This document shows, piece after piece, positions 5,954-7,130 of a stretch of 7,130 nucleotides of DNA. The DNA comes from Clostridiaceae bacterium. Lineage in GTDB: Bacteria; Bacillota; Clostridia; DSM-8532. Position numbers and translations under genes: made by a program. The stretch is taken from contig JAAYGP010000221.1 in NCBI GenBank assembly GCA_012727625.1, positions 1 to 7,130 of the forward strand. The letters are read 5' to 3'. A model generated the notes under the pieces. It saw only the letters and a program-made list of their open reading frames with translations, was not told where the DNA came from and searched no databases. Positions within the stretch are counted from its first letter, which is position 1. Every line of letters begins with the position of its first letter.

Positions 5954-6069
5954 AAAACTTACCCGTGACTCTGTTTTCCTATTGTTTATATATGCAGATC
6001 TTTTTTGATTAATGTATATTAGTTGCAGCTGAATTATTTCCATAGTCCCGGTCAGCTCTTTCAGGCTAT

Positions 6070-6099
6070 AGTATACTATTCAGGAAATTAACGGGACAA
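6070..6099 (-). promoter_or_regulatory. Probable promoter of the NodB-domain gene
   Basis: On the minus strand, TTGTCC (6099-6094) and TATACT (6075-6070) are 18 bp apart and match the -35 and -10 consensus at four and five of six positions. They lie just after the terminator and directly upstream of the NodB gene, in the right orientation. Transcription would start near 6062, leaving a leader of about 110 bases if translation begins at 5953, or about 20 if it begins at 6043. No better site is visible in the gap. Confidence 0.5.
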
Positions 6100-6113
6100 T
6101 AAAGAGATATGGA

Positions 6114-6156
6114 GAAAAAAAGACCTCTCATGCTATACAGCATGAGAAGTCTTTTT
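6114..6156 (-). terminator. Strong intrinsic terminator, probably bidirectional
   Basis: Arms 6121-6134 (AGACCTCTCATGCT) and 6139-6152 (AGCATGAGAAGTCT) form a 14-bp stem with one mismatch around the loop ATAC. On the minus strand it is followed by seven Ts (plus-strand A-run 6115-6121); on the plus strand by TTTTT (6152-6156). It starts 22 bp past the stop codon of the minus-strand DNRLRE-domain gene and should end its transcript, insulating the NodB gene downstream. Confidence 0.88.
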
Positions 6157-6174
6157 GATTTCCCGGGGGAAATT

Positions 6175-7130
6175 TTACGGAATAATAACTAATTTGGGTT
6201 TGTTGTCTGAAGCTTCCCTGCTACTGAAGAACGTTCTGTTTCCTGCTGTATAAGTCCCGTCATTCAGAAGCACAAAAGATACTGTTTTATCTGACATATT
6301 GCTATTCACATAGTTTGTAACATCAATCTCATACCACTGGCCTGCAGCACTGACATATATACTCTCTATATATGTGCTGGCCGCCGGGGCGTTGTTCCAG
6401 GTTATACTGCTTTCAGACCAGTTTTCAACGGAATTGCCATACAGCTTAATTGTGCTGGCGTCTCCTTCGAAAGAACTGACATAAACTCTGAGTTTTGCGC
6501 TTTGCACCGAACTTCCGCTTATGCTGCCATAGTTAAATTTCAAATAGCTTTTCCTTACATACGAATTGTTGTTATCAACCTTAACTTCCAAAGTTGTGCT
6601 GGTGCCATAATTTGAGTTTGCATATGAGCCACCCCTTACAAATGCATCGGCAACAGGATTGAAAGTTACAGGCATTGATGCGCCGGTTGTCACTTTGTGG
6701 TTTGTTACCTTAAAATCATTGTTATTTGTTGTGGCGCTGTTCAGGCATACCTTCCCGATATCATCAGTTTTCGGAGCCCCTGTCCTGAACGCGTAATCAT
6801 TTGCAATCTGAACCGTACTGCCGCCATTGGGCGTTACGAAAACATCGTAGGTTTTAGCCTGCATATTGGCTACAATTTTAACGTGATAAGTGTTATTTGC
6901 GCTGAAAGATACATTTGCATCCTTTGCATAGCTTCCGCCGTTTCTTGCATAGAAGTATTTGTCTGCATCCATGCTTACTATTATCGGCATACTGCTGAAT
7001 GAGTTAATGGTTGTGGACGAATCAGCATAGCCGATAATTCCTGAGGTATTGCTGTAAAGCGGCGTTACGTCAAATTCGACTGTTACATTGGTTCCTGTAT
7101 TGCACGAACTCAAAGTTTTCTGGGAAGAGA
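6175..7130 (-). CDS. Secreted protein with LamG-like module and C-terminal DNRLRE/CBM96-like domain, 5'-truncated
   Basis: The frame is open through the right edge (residues before TTG 7113 read SSQKT), so the start, signal peptide and any catalytic domain lie outside. Numbered from that TTG, residues 1-142 form a beta-rich module with TVEFDVTPL, IGYADSS, the NTYHVKIVANMQAKTYDVFV strand pair and a closing KVTNHKVT, resembling concanavalin A/LamG-like modules of clostridial polysaccharidases. A short linker leads to a DNRLRE-type domain (about 149-312): ADAFVRGGSYANSNYGTSTT, YLKFNYG, SAKLRVYV, ENWSESSITWNNAP, WYEIDVTNYV, FSSREASDNKPKLVI. This domain (CBM96-related) occurs at the end of bacterial cell-surface and polysaccharide-degrading proteins. 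No dockerin or sorting signal follows, so cellulosome attachment through this end is unlikely. The protein probably binds or degrades plant or algal glycans; its activity cannot be told from this part. Confidence 0.85.
   Translation of the reverse strand, partial: SSQKTLSSCNTGTNVTVEFDVTPLYSNTSGIIGYADSSTTINSFSSMPIIVSMDADKYFYARNGGSYAKDANVSFSANNTYHVKIVANMQAKTYDVFVTPNGGSTVQIANDYAFRTGAPKTDDIGKVCLNSATTNNNDFKVTNHKVTTGASMPVTFNPVADAFVRGGSYANSNYGTSTTLEVKVDNNNSYVRKSYLKFNYGSISGSSVQSAKLRVYVSSFEGDASTIKLYGNSVENWSESSITWNNAPAASTYIESIYVSAAGQWYEIDVTNYVNSNMSDKTVSFVLLNDGTYTAGNRTFFSSREASDNKPKLVIIP

Noticed and set aside
5718..6008. Plus-strand frame opposite the NodB-domain gene N-terminus.
   Set aside because: It overlaps the signal anchor and motif 1 of the deacetylase, with no independent support.
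6697..7002. Plus-strand frame of about 100 codons opposite the DNRLRE-domain gene.
   Set aside because: It is the antisense shadow of a well-supported secreted-protein frame.

Overview
The window looks like chromosomal DNA from a low-GC Gram-positive bacterium of the class Clostridia, probably a plant-polysaccharide-associated relative of Ruminiclostridium or Acetivibrio. This rests on the AT-rich intergenic DNA, the protein types (Slt-type transglycosylase with a helical-repeat N-terminus, PdaB-like NodB-domain protein, secreted two-module protein ending in a DNRLRE/CBM96-like domain, AraC/cupin regulator) and AGGTGA/AAGGGG-type ribosome binding sites. The assignment is inferred from protein style and was not checked by a search.

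Layout. (1) Positions 2-1447, plus strand: the 3' part of a lytic murein transglycosylase that begins before the window. (2) Positions 1551-2572, plus strand: four gene remnants in about 1 kb. They are the C-terminus of a class II fructose-bisphosphate aldolase, a frameshifted and truncated GNAT acetyltransferase, the C-terminus of an ANT(6)-like aminoglycoside adenylyltransferase, and the N-terminus of a GrpB/UPF0157 protein overlapping it. None looks functional. (3) Positions 2640-4817: a divergent pair, an AraC-family regulator (minus) and a uroporphyrinogen-decarboxylase-superfamily protein (plus). The roughly 220 bp between them hold an inverted repeat, a TATAAT box without a good -35, a tiny ORF, and a 31-bp imperfect direct repeat whose second copy overlaps the ribosome binding site. 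(4) Positions 4818-5197: about 380 bp with no convincing gene. (5) Positions 5198-5953, minus: a membrane-anchored NodB-domain (CE4) protein with its own likely promoter. (6) Positions 6114-6156: a strong intrinsic terminator. (7) Positions 6175-7130, minus: the 3' part of a secreted carbohydrate-binding-type protein that begins beyond the right edge.

How the genes relate. Only the AraC/UroD-like pair looks like a functional unit: the regulator probably controls its divergent neighbour in response to a small molecule, perhaps the substrate of a methyltransferase-type UroD-family enzyme. The transglycosylase and the NodB protein both point to peptidoglycan or cell-wall work but are not linked as an operon. 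The most unusual part is the cluster of decayed fragments in region 2, and the least understood is the regulatory DNA between the divergent genes. I see no clear new defence, mobile or secondary-metabolite system.
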